Shown here: positions 5,549 to 13,256 of the stretch, one piece after another
Numbering within the stretch: the stretch's first letter is position 1
How the letters are laid out: every line of letters starts with the position of its first letter
Assembly (NCBI GenBank): GCA_963575675.1
Contig: CAUYUA010000266.1
Coordinates: 1 to 15,526 of the forward strand
Direction: 5' to 3'
Source of the DNA: CAUYUA01 sp963575675
GTDB lineage: Bacteria > Pseudomonadota > Alphaproteobacteria > Azospirillales > Azospirillaceae
DNA: 15,526 bases
The notes under the pieces: generated by a model
What the model saw: only the letters and a program-made list of their open reading frames with translations
The model's database searches: none
Told to the model about the DNA's origin: nothing
Program-made: the position numbers and the translations under genes

Positions 5549-5812
5549 AGCGCTGTGTTTGCCGAGGTGGAGCGGGGCCTCGGAGGCTGTGGGCCGGCGG
5601 CTAGGCAGCCTCCTGAGCTGTCAGGTGGCGTGCGGTTCAGTCGTTGACAATCACTTGTGACCGATGAGTATGTGCGGCTGGCGCCTTTCGGTAGCGCTAC
5701 TCTCGCTACGCTTGCCATGGAGACATGCAAATGCCTGCTCGGAAAACTCGTCCAAAGAAAATTGGCTTAGCCGTCCAAGGCTCGTTCGGCCACATGTTCT
5801 ATGCTCTCGGAA
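5549..5812. other. Unassigned segment between two insertion sequences, with a truncated ORF
   Basis: The first 110 bases are markedly GC-rich compared with both neighbours and read through one TGA in a single frame without any motif I recognise. From 5731 a short ORF with GGAG eight bases upstream reads MPARKTRPKKIGLAVQGSFG and is cut by the IS3 element at 5813. In the IS it stays open until a TGA that overlaps the transposase OrfA start (ATGA at 5877-5880). The GLAVQG-x-FG piece faintly recalls the N-terminus of patatin-like phospholipases, but this is too short to name. Confidence 0.35.
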
Positions 5813-5876
5813 TGAGGTGGTCCCGGAATCCCGGACAGGGTGATAAGCTTAGGTCGAATCACTCAGGAGAGTTCGG

Positions 5877-6161
5877 ATGAGCGGAAAACGGAAACGTTAT
5901 AGCGCAGATTTTAAGGCCAAGGTAGCGCTTGAAGCGTTACGTGGAGAATTAACAATCGCTCAATTGGTGTCGAAGCATGGAGTTCATCAGACACTTATCA
6001 GCGATTGGAAACGCCAAGCCATCGATGGACTGGTGAGAACATTTTCGAGCAAAGGAGAAACGGCGACTCCATCACAAGATGGAGAGATTGAAAAGTTACA
6101 CGCTATGATTGGTCAACTGGTAGTAGAACGAGATTTTTTAAAGAAAGCCTCCAGTCGATGA
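5877..6161 (+). CDS. IS3-family transposase OrfA
   Basis: This 94-residue protein begins MSGKRKRYSADFKAKVALEA and contains the HTH typical of IS3 OrfA (ELTIAQLVSKHGVHQTLISDWKRQ, residues about 25-48) and a C-terminal leucine-rich coiled coil (EIEKLHAMIGQLVVERDFLKK). It binds the terminal repeats. The ribosome binding site is AGGAG, about eight bases before the ATG. Near its end, at 6134-6140, lies T TTT TTA in the zero frame, a canonical -1 slippery heptamer. Slipping there leads without a stop into orfB and gives the OrfAB transposase. The stop codon also overlaps the orfB ATG (ATGA). Confidence 0.92.
   Translation: MSGKRKRYSADFKAKVALEALRGELTIAQLVSKHGVHQTLISDWKRQAIDGLVRTFSSKGETATPSQDGEIEKLHAMIGQLVVERDFLKKASSR
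6134..6140 (+). promoter_or_regulatory. Programmed -1 frameshift site in the IS3 element
   Basis: The heptamer T TTT TTA is in register with the orfA frame (codons TTT at 6135 and TTA at 6138). The -1 frame from here reads through AAA GAA AGC and enters orfB with no stop, which is how IS3-family elements make OrfAB. Confidence 0.8.
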
Positions 6162-7015
6162 CCGGCGATCGGAGGCAATCAATGGTCGATCCTACGCATG
6201 ACCGTCTTTCGGTTATAAAACAGTGTGAGCTTCTTTCAATAAGTCGCTCTCGTTATTACGACAAACCTGTTGGAGAAACAGCAGAAAATTTAGAAATCAT
6301 GAGACGGATTGATGAACAATTTTTAGTTGCACCATTTTATGGAAATCGAAGAATGGTAATTGATTTACAACGAAAAGGATACAATGTTGGACGCAAGCGC
6401 GTCCGTCGACTAATGGAGAAAATGGGATTAGTTGCAATTTACCAAAAACCAAGAACGACATTTTCAAATCCGGAGCACAAGATATTTCCATATATGCTTC
6501 GTGATTTGAAGATTGATCGACCGAATCAAGTTTGGTGCGCAGACATCACATATATTCCGATGCGACGAGGTTTTCTCTATCTTGTTGCTATAATGGACTG
6601 GGCGACACGCAAAGTTCTTACATGGAGATTGTCAAATACGATGGATGTTGACTTCTGTATTGATGCTCTTGAAGAGGCGCTTCTTAAGTATCGAAAGCCT
6701 GAAATATTCAACACGGATCAGGGGAGCCAGTTTACAAGCTTGAGTTTTATTAGCGTGTTGACTCGTGATGGAATTTCTGTATCAATGGATGGGAAAGGTC
6801 GGTGGATGGATAATGTATTCATCGAAAGGCTGTGGCGTTCTGTTAAGTATGAATGTGTCTATCTTAATGCTTTCGAAACAAGTGGGGAAGCGAGGAAAGG
6901 GATTGGACAATGGATAAATTTCTATAACGCCAACCGTCCTCACGCAGCATTAAACAACAAAACACCGGATGAAGCATACCAGAGTATATCAGAAAATATA
7001 CAGGATGCCGCATAA
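6158..7015 (+). CDS. IS3-family transposase OrfB (catalytic domain)
   Basis: This 285-residue DDE transposase has the IS3 layout: an HTH_21-like N-terminal part (residues about 45-95, with YGNRRMVIDLQRKGY), then the rve integrase core. Catalytic residues are Asp129 in WCADITYIP, Asp187 in NTDQGSQFTS and Glu223 in VFIERLWRSVKYE. The spacing of 35 residues between the last two is the canonical DD35E. The C-terminal FYNANRPHAALNNKTPDEAY is also typical. Normally it works as OrfAB made by the -1 frameshift at 6134-6140; the ATG at 6158 may give OrfB alone by coupled restart. No disabling mutation is visible. Confidence 0.93.
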   Translation: MTGDRRQSMVDPTHDRLSVIKQCELLSISRSRYYDKPVGETAENLEIMRRIDEQFLVAPFYGNRRMVIDLQRKGYNVGRKRVRRLMEKMGLVAIYQKPRTTFSNPEHKIFPYMLRDLKIDRPNQVWCADITYIPMRRGFLYLVAIMDWATRKVLTWRLSNTMDVDFCIDALEEALLKYRKPEIFNTDQGSQFTSLSFISVLTRDGISVSMDGKGRWMDNVFIERLWRSVKYECVYLNAFETSGEARKGIGQWINFYNANRPHAALNNKTPDEAYQSISENIQDAA

Positions 7016-7075
7016 AAATACTCAATCTAAGCTTAGCTAAGCGGTCATTCTGTCCGGGATTCCGGGACCACCTCA

Positions 7076-8000
7076 AACCTTGTCCAAGCAATGGGCATGA
7101 CAGGCATCTCAAGAAGCCAAGTGTCGCGCTTGTGCGCCGATATTGACGTGCGCGTCGGTGCTTTTCTCAACCGTCCGATTGAAGGGGAATGGCCGTATCT
7201 TTGGCTTGACGCAACCTATATCAAGGTGAGAGAAGCCGGTCACATCGTTTCTGTTGCCGTAATAATCGCTGTGGCAGTTAACACCGACGGCCGACGCGAG
7301 GTTCTGGGCATGGCCATCGGCATGTCGGAAGCCGAAGTCTTTTGGACAGGCTTCTTGCGCACTCTTACGCGACGCGGCTTGCGTGGCGTCAAGCTGGTTA
7401 TCTCCGATTGTCATGAGGGGATCAAAGCGGCTGCGGCCAAAACCTTACAGGCATCTTGGCAGCGTTGCCGCGTTCATTTTATGCGCAATGCTCTTTCTCA
7501 CGTTTCCGACAAAGATCAACGCCCCATGGTTGCCGCGATGATTCGCACGGCGTTCGCTCAGGGAGACGCCAAGGCCGCAAGTGAGCAATGGAGAAAAGTA
7601 TCAGATAATTTACGTCCGAAATTTCGAAAGCTTGCAGAAATAATGGATGTCTCAGAAACGGATGTTCTTGCTTTCATGTCCTTTCCAAAAGAGCACTGGG
7701 TAAAAATATATTCCACGAATCCTATAGAGCGCCTCAATGGAGAGATCAAGCGTCGAACAGACGTCGTTGGAATATTTCCAAACGAAGATGCAATCTTCCG
7801 TTTGGCTGGAGCGATCCTTCTTGAGCAAACCGACGAATGGGCTATCCAGCGTCGCTACATGACACTGGAAACTATCGTGTCGTTGAGCGATAATCCTGAC
7901 GCACTTCCGCCTCTTGCCGCAGTGTGACAACCGGCGCCTGAACCCTATCGAAAATCCGCGATGGCTGCCGGCTCTTACACCACGTCATGGGACGCGATCC
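7076..8000 (+). pseudogene. IS256-family transposase, 5'-truncated by the IS3 insertion
   Basis: Coding starts exactly at the IS3 edge with NLVQAMGMTGISRSQVSRLC, a mid-protein motif of IS256-family (mutator-type) transposases, and runs to a TGA at 7925-7927. Family members have about 400 residues, so roughly the first 120 are missing. All three catalytic residues remain: Asp in WLDATYIK, Asp in VISDCHEGIK and Glu in NPIERLNGEIKRR. The ATG at 7091 is internal, not a native start. The missing 5' half is not on the left side of the IS3, so a deletion accompanied or followed that insertion. The tail after the stop (to about 8000, ending near GACGCGATCC) probably includes the right terminal repeat, which abuts a broken IS630 gene. 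Confidence 0.88.
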
Positions 8001-8002
8001 AC

Positions 8003-8952
8003 CTATATGACGGAAAAACGCGAAGTGAAGCCGCACAACTCAGTGGTGTCGGGTTGCAAACAATTCGGGATTGGGTTATTGTATTCAACAAGAAAGGCCC
8101 AGATGGGCTACTAGAAAGAAAAGCTCTAGGCAGAACATCTATTTTAAATGACGATCAAAGACAGAAATTATCTGAAATTGTTGAACGAGGACCATCTGCG
8201 GAGATTGATGGTCTCGTTCGTTGGAGGCTTCTCGATTTGGTGAAAGGGCTTTTTGACACATATCGCATACCCATCAGCAAACAGACTCGGAGTCGAAAAT
8301 TTCGTACTATGAAATTCAGAAAATTATCAACACGTCCCCGCCATTGGTCTCAAGCACCGGACACCATTGAAAATTTTAAAAAAACTTCCCAAACGAAATT
8401 ATGAAGATCAAAGAAACACTTTCACATGAAAAAGTAATAGAGCTGTGGTGGCAAGATGAGGCTCGCGTCGGCCAAAAAACCAAAACAACAAGACGTTGGG
8501 CAAAACGAGGTTCCCGTCCTATGTCTCCCAAAGACCAAAGAACGCGTTCTGTTTGGTTATTTGGTGCAATTTGTCCTGCTTTAGGTAAAGCCGCAGGCTT
8601 AATTCTGCCTAAATGCAACAGTGCCGCTATGATCTTACATCTACGCGAAATATCCCGAAATGTTGCTTCCAATGCACACGCAATAGTTCTGCTTGATCAA
8701 GCCGGATGGCATACATCAAAACGACTAAAAGTACCTGATAATATAACGCTACTTCCGTTGCCTCCAAAATGCCCAGAACTCAATCCTGTTGAAAATATCT
8801 GGCAATATCTCCGTGAAAACTGGCTATCAGATATTATCTTTAAAACTTATAATCACATTGTTGAACGCTGTTGCTTCGCTTGGAATAACCTGGTGAAACG
8901 CCCTTGGAAAATTATGTCTATTGGTATCAGAAAGTGGGCCTATGGGTTGTAG
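8003..8952 (+). pseudogene. IS630-family transposase, 5'-truncated and frameshifted
   Basis: The first frame (to 8404) begins in mid-domain with LYDGKTRSEAAQLSGVGLQT and RDWVIVFNKKGPDGLL, the HTH of this IS630 group; about 40 N-terminal residues are missing where the IS256 end abuts. At 8378-8384 a run of seven A's separates the frames. A -1 shift joins IENFKK to NFPNEIMKIKETL and then ELWWQDEARVGQK, the catalytic domain. Asp (WWQDEARVG), Asp (VLLDQAGWH) and Glu (NPVENIW) are all in the second frame, which ends normally (KWAYGL) at 8952. The shift could be slippage used by the element or a lost A. The ATG at 7961 belongs to the IS256 tail. No right terminal repeat follows; IS4 coding starts at once. 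Confidence 0.87.
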
Positions 8953-8955
8953 TCA

Positions 8956-9817
8956 TTGGGACTTGGTATTAGCCATATAAAGGTCACGGATCAACACACA
9001 GCGGAGAGCTTAACCCATGCCCCAGTTCAAGCTGGAGACATACTGATTGCTGATCGAGGCTATGCGAAAGCCGCAGATCTATTGGCGGTTAATCAACAGG
9101 GTGGAGATTTTATCGTCAGGATTGGTTGGCGCTCGCTTCGGCTTCTGAATTGCGATGGTAAGGTCTTTGATTTGTTTGGGAAACTTTCCTCAGATTCCGG
9201 AGATGGGGCCGTTGATGTCTCCGTGATGATTGCCCCGCGCAAAGGCCGGCCGGCCTTGCCGGTGCGTTTGATCTTGCTGAAAAAACCTGATGGCGCGACC
9301 GAGCAGGAGCAACGCCGCGTCGAGCGTCGGAGCAACAGAAATCAACACCAGATTGATCCGCGCACTTTGATCGCGGCGGGCTACGTCATGATCGTAACGT
9401 CGTTGGCGGCGGACGCCTTTCCCGCACACGAAGTTGCCGCTCTTTACCGACTGCGCTGGCAAATTGAAATCGCATTCAAGAGACTAAAGAGCATCCTCCA
9501 CATCGATCGCTTGCGCGCATACGACCCAGACCTAGCCAAATCCTGGATATATTGCCACATTATTGCGGCCCTTGCGATCGACAGAATGAGCCAGGAAATC
9601 CTGGAATCTTCCCCCTAAGCGTACAGAACACCTAAAATACGAACCTTGCTCATGGCGTGTATATATTATTGTTCGAAAGATGTTGATCTCTATCGTTGAA
9701 GGGGAGCACAGCACCAAACGCCTGATCAAGGCATTCAGACCCTGCACACGAAACCTCTTTGACCCTCCGCGAAAGCGCAAAAAGCAGATGCACGAGAGGC
9801 AAAAATTATTATCCTAG
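8956..9817 (+). pseudogene. IS4-family transposase, 5'-truncated and frameshifted
   Basis: The frame opens in mid-protein with VTDQHTAESL and QAGDILIADRGYAKA (second catalytic Asp), then ALYRLRWQIEIAFKRLKS, the Y-(2)-R-(3)-E-(6)-K signature of IS4 transposases with the catalytic Glu. The N-terminal part with the first Asp is missing. At a run of five C's (9611-9615) the frame ends at TAA 9616-9618, but a +1 shift continues with RTEHLKYEPCSWRVY and FRPCTRNLFDPPRKRKKQ to a TAG at 9815-9817. That matches the basic C-terminal tail of the family. One inserted C would explain the break. The end overlaps the 3' end of the opposing primase gene. Confidence 0.83.
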
Positions 9818-11362
9818 CGCATATGGGATAACGCCCATACTCTTCACAACTTTACTAACTCTGGCGCGCATCTTCTTACCAAATGGACTTGCCTTGATTG
9901 GGTCTATGGCGTTTTTTGCGCACCATCTTGTATATGCATCATAAAGAGCCGACGCCTGAACACGCCCATCCGCGATCTCGTGGGTCTCGGCGTCAAGAAA
10001 CTCTCCGATCAGATCGCTCTCTCGGCGATATTCTTCGATAAAAGATTGAATTTCCGACGGCGGGTCCAAGCCGCGCTCATGCCACTGAAACAGGCCATCG
10101 AGCATCCAGTTTAAAATTCCGGGCAATTCGTCGGAGAGCCGTTCTATAAAATTCGGTATCCGCTTATTTTCCGGTATCGTGGTCTGAAACGCAATCATAA
10201 CGATACGCCGCCAAATGCCGATATCATCGCCGCCGATGCGCGGTTTGTGATTGGTCTGCATCAAGGCCTTGAATTCAGGCAGGAACTCCACGGGACGCTC
10301 GTGAAGATTGCGTATCTGGATAGGCTCCCCGCCCGTGACTTCTTTGACCAGGTGCTCGCTGAGGGATGCGGACTTACTTGGCTCCGAGACGAAAGCCGCG
10401 CGAGCCTTGATCAGGCGAGCCATCGTGGGATTCGGAGCGTCGGCGTTTCGCCGATCGACATCCAAGAACTGCTCGACGGGCACAGTGACGCCGTAATCGC
10501 CGATGACGCGCCGGATGACATCAACAAGAGTAGACTTGCCGTTCTTGCCGCGCCCATAGAAAATAGTGAATGTCTGTTCGCTCGTAACGCCAGTCAGGCA
10601 ATAACCGAAAAACCGTTGGACATACAGCCGGACGGCCTCGTCAGGAAGAATATCTTCTAGGAACTTATCGAACGTCGGACACGTCGCTTTTGGATCGAAG
10701 GCGACGCCGGATATCTTGGTGATGCGGAACTCCCGATTGTGAGGCTGCAACCGCATTTGACCTCGGGTCTCCGGGCGTTGGCGCAAGTCCAACACGCCGT
10801 TTTGGCAGTTGAAAAGCCACGGGTCCGGGTCCATATCGGCCGCCGAGCGCTTGAGATAGGGTCTCGCGACGGATACCATCGCTTGCAGGCGCGAAGCATT
10901 GCCGCAGAATTGAGCGAATTCTTTGCCCTTGCCGACCCAAGAATTCCAAGCGCGTTCGCGTTTTTGTTGAAGCTTCTCCTTTATTTGAGAGTCTGTTTCC
11001 TTTTCCTCTTCTTCGGACGGAGGCCACGGCCCGGCGTCGCGCAAGGCCAGCGCCTCGTCATACAACGAAACCGTCGTATCGTGCGCGCGCTTCGCCCATT
11101 CGGAATCGGCCAAATCGGCCGCATACCTCTTGCCGTCCCAACAGAGCGCGCCGATCCGCTCGACGTCGATCAAGTCGGCGCCATGTCGCGCGATAAACCG
11201 CCGGGCGTTGCCCAGATCATTGCGTTCTTCGCGGGCCAGAACCAAGTCGAGAGAAGGCTGTTGCCGGGGCTTGGGCTTGCCGTCGATTGCGGAAGTAGAC
11301 GGCTCGACGGCCACGGCTTCAGAGGCAGGCTCTCCGATCGCTTCGGAAATCGGATCAGTCAT
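9809..11362 (-). CDS. P4/D5-type phage or plasmid primase-helicase
   Basis: This 517-residue protein has a D5_N-type domain (about 130-235, with FAQFCGNASRLQAMVSVARP and DPDPWLFNCQNGVLDL) followed by a superfamily 3 helicase. Walker A GRGKNGKST is at 270-278, the B motif RAAFVSE at 321-327, motif C with sensor Asn in LMQTNHKPRI at 367-376, and an RR arginine finger at 385-386. A winged-helix tail follows. Such proteins unwind the origin in P4-like satellites, phages and some plasmids. It overlaps the upstream Toprim gene by four bases (ATGA), so the two are translationally coupled. The last residues (GVIPYALG) do not resemble the family's usual end and lie at the border with the IS4 element, so the C-terminus may have been altered by that insertion. 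Confidence 0.88.
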   Translation of the reverse strand: MTDPISEAIGEPASEAVAVEPSTSAIDGKPKPRQQPSLDLVLAREERNDLGNARRFIARHGADLIDVERIGALCWDGKRYAADLADSEWAKRAHDTTVSLYDEALALRDAGPWPPSEEEEKETDSQIKEKLQQKRERAWNSWVGKGKEFAQFCGNASRLQAMVSVARPYLKRSAADMDPDPWLFNCQNGVLDLRQRPETRGQMRLQPHNREFRITKISGVAFDPKATCPTFDKFLEDILPDEAVRLYVQRFFGYCLTGVTSEQTFTIFYGRGKNGKSTLVDVIRRVIGDYGVTVPVEQFLDVDRRNADAPNPTMARLIKARAAFVSEPSKSASLSEHLVKEVTGGEPIQIRNLHERPVEFLPEFKALMQTNHKPRIGGDDIGIWRRIVMIAFQTTIPENKRIPNFIERLSDELPGILNWMLDGLFQWHERGLDPPSEIQSFIEEYRRESDLIGEFLDAETHEIADGRVQASALYDAYTRWCAKNAIDPIKASPFGKKMRARVSKVVKSMGVIPYALG

Positions 11363-12540
11363 GACCGGCCCTCCTCAACCTTCAACTCTCGCTCTTTCAG
11401 ACAATGCCAATCATTGACGTCTTTAATTCCGTCCGGCGGCCGAAAGGAAAACACCTCAATCCCTCGATCCCGCAGCATTTGCACGCGGCGATGGTAAGAT
11501 TTAATCGCTTCCGGTTTGGTGTCGTTTTGTTTGGCGATGGTCACGGATTTTATTTGCGGCGGAAGCCATATATTCCCAAGGTTAGACCCGCTGACCGCGA
11601 CCAATACGCGCATATCCGGACGCTTGAGCGCCACGGTCAAGCCGTCCTCAAGCCCTTCGGCGATGACCGGCCGTTCTCCTTCCGGAGCATCTTTCAATGA
11701 TTTTCCCGATTTTCCACGCCAAAGCGGGATAAAACCACCCTTGAACGATCCCAACGCCATTTTAGAACGCTTCAGCGCCGCCTTGCCCCAAGACCCGTCG
11801 GCCTTCCGCTCCAAATAGGTGCGATGAACGGCGATTTGTCCCAGCTTCGGCCGCCCATCCGCCGCCGTCCCAACCACGCCGATAATCCCCGCGACCATCG
11901 CGGGCGTCTTGCCTTCGGTTTCGGAGCACCACAGCGCGGGATGAAACCGCAGAACGCCAAGAGACGAACCTGCGGCTTCACCGGCTCCATAGAGAAACGA
12001 GAGAGGAATACATCGACCTCTCAGGTAATAGTCTACCGGAGTGTCAAGCAACGAAGCCTGAGCCGCCAACCAAACCTTTTTCGCCGCCGCCCGCGCGCCG
12101 TCTTCTTCTTGCTCATAAGACGTAATCGGCGAAGATTTTCTTTCGCTCACCATTCGGGAGATTTGCTCATGATCTCCATGATCCAGACCCAACCATTGCG
12201 CCAACCATTTCATGGCGCGAAAACGATCTCCGCAATACATCTTTTGTGCGATCAGGTCGATGACATCGCCGACGCTTCCATACTCAAAATCCGACCACAC
12301 TCCCGACTTGTGGCCGGATGATATGTTAACGCTCATCGAATCTCCGGGATCGCCTTCAATATTCCCGACTTGGAACTCATGACCAACAACTATTCCATTT
12401 GGAAATAGCTCTCGACATAACCTTTCCGTTTGGTGTCGGAGAGCGCTTTTGACTTCGGCGAACCCCGGCAGCATTCGTCGCGTGATCCGTCGGCCGCGAT
12501 CCAGACCATAGGCCGGAACCGGCGTTCCAGGCGTCGTCAT
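11359..12540 (-). CDS. Toprim-domain primase-like protein (phage/plasmid type)
   Basis: This 393-residue protein starts at an ATG about eight bases after AGAGGG. Residues 79-96 (SGVWSDFEYGSVGDVIDLI) match the CHC2-like N-terminal region of phage and plasmid primases, though zinc-binding cysteines are not evident. Residues 290-345 form a Toprim_3-type domain: VIAEGLEDGLT supplies the conserved Glu (residue 295) and VTIAKQND stands where many members have an [A]-D-x-D motif. The first metal-binding Asp is thus replaced (KQND); related plasmid proteins can have QND here, so activity is uncertain. It would lay primers for the downstream SF3 helicase, together forming a split alpha-type replication protein. 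It is divergent from the membrane WYL gene, with 131 bases between the starts. Confidence 0.85.
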   Translation of the reverse strand: MTTPGTPVPAYGLDRGRRITRRMLPGFAEVKSALRHQTERLCRELFPNGIVVGHEFQVGNIEGDPGDSMSVNISSGHKSGVWSDFEYGSVGDVIDLIAQKMYCGDRFRAMKWLAQWLGLDHGDHEQISRMVSERKSSPITSYEQEEDGARAAAKKVWLAAQASLLDTPVDYYLRGRCIPLSFLYGAGEAAGSSLGVLRFHPALWCSETEGKTPAMVAGIIGVVGTAADGRPKLGQIAVHRTYLERKADGSWGKAALKRSKMALGSFKGGFIPLWRGKSGKSLKDAPEGERPVIAEGLEDGLTVALKRPDMRVLVAVSGSNLGNIWLPPQIKSVTIAKQNDTKPEAIKSYHRRVQMLRDRGIEVFSFRPPDGIKDVNDWHCLKERELKVEEGRS

Positions 12541-12671
12541 GCGTAAGCCCTCTTTGAACGGCTATGAGCGCCGACAGCAACATAAGACTCGACTCTGGTT
12601 GCCGTCATGCTTATCATTCGCTTTGCGCAAAAAAAGCAAAACGCAATAAGGCACACCACAAGAGGTGCAAG
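12541..12671. promoter_or_regulatory. Divergent control region between the primase operon and the WYL-like gene
   Basis: The 131-base space contains the perfect palindrome TTTGCGCAAA (12622-12631) and a nearby GCAAAACGCAA, which shares its half-site. These are positioned to affect both divergent genes. Ribosome binding sites are seen on both sides: AGAGGG on the minus strand for the primase operon and AGAGGTG on the plus strand. No strong -35/-10 pair is visible. An operator role is inferred from position and symmetry only. Confidence 0.35.
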
Positions 12672-13142
12672 ATGAATAACATTATGATGATTGCACTCTG
12701 CATTCCCGTGCTGATCTTGGTTGATCAAAACAATATGGACAACAATAAGGTCATCTATGTCGTTACGATGGCCGTTATTATTATGAATGTTCTTTATTTT
12801 CTGCAAGGAGTTGCAACCGGAGTTTATAACTGCCTGTTCGCTCCAAAGGAAAAATACCCAGACAGATATATCTATAAGAAAACTGAACAGCTCTGTCGTG
12901 ACACCGAAACAAACTTGATCGATCTTCAGTTTGAAATACTGGATATAGAATATCAAGACGCAGAAGGCAGAATTACGAGGCGTAGAATATGGACGTTGTG
13001 TATTTATCGCGATTTTGGTCACTTTTATATCAGAGCGTTTTGCTTTCTGAGATTCTTCTTTCGATCGTTCCGAACGGATCGTGTCATCATCGCCACAAAC
13101 AGAAAAGGAATCGTCCTGATCAGGAATGGCGTTTTGATTTAA
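12672..13142 (+). CDS. Membrane protein with a C-terminal WYL-like domain
   Basis: I chose the ATG at 12672 because AGAGGTG lies five bases upstream and the protein then begins with a membrane segment; the frame is open farther back without support. The 156-residue product has hydrophobic stretches at about 4-18 and 27-50 (VIYVVTMAVIIMNVLYFL), then a cytoplasmic-looking region. Residues 92-104 (IEYQDAEGRITRR) and 118-138 (FYIRAFCFLRFFFRSFRTDRV) match the beta-rich core of WYL domains, which sense nucleic-acid or nucleotide ligands and usually sit in transcription factors. No DNA-binding domain is present. The opposite strand has a longer open frame (12537-13223), but its product is cysteine- and histidine-rich without motifs. 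Function is unknown; it is divergent from the primase operon. Confidence 0.65.
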   Translation: MNNIMMIALCIPVLILVDQNNMDNNKVIYVVTMAVIIMNVLYFLQGVATGVYNCLFAPKEKYPDRYIYKKTEQLCRDTETNLIDLQFEILDIEYQDAEGRITRRRIWTLCIYRDFGHFYIRAFCFLRFFFRSFRTDRVIIATNRKGIVLIRNGVLI

Positions 13143-13256
13143 ACAACAATCCCAGCCGCGCCAGTTTCCCCGTATGCTTGATTTTTCTGCGCTGTTTTTG
13201 ATTCGGCGTGGACAAAAATTCATAATGATAACCTTTCCATTTGCATCCTTTTCGAT

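Larger units (their letters stand above)
5813..7075 (+). mobile_element. Complete IS3-family insertion sequence
   Basis: The element is 1263 bp with perfect 26-bp terminal inverted repeats at 5813-5838 and 7050-7075. The left end begins TGAGGTGGTCCCGGAATCCC and the right end is its complement ending in CA, the usual IS3-family TG...CA termini. It encodes overlapping orfA and orfB. Only two bases (AA) match directly outside the ends, shorter than the 3-5 bp target duplication typical of the family. This fits the evidence that DNA to the left was deleted: the right flank is an IS256-family transposase but the left flank is not. It is the only IS in the cluster that looks whole and potentially active. 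Confidence 0.92.

Noticed and set aside
10739..11497. 252-codon plus-strand frame opposite the primase genes
   Set aside because: It is the antisense of well-supported primase and Toprim genes, arginine-rich with no motif or ribosome binding site, and so a codon-bias shadow.
12537..13223. 228-codon minus-strand frame
   Set aside because: It overlaps the start of the Toprim gene and the whole WYL-like gene. Its product is rich in C, H, N and I with no motif, whereas the plus strand shows membrane segments and WYL motifs.
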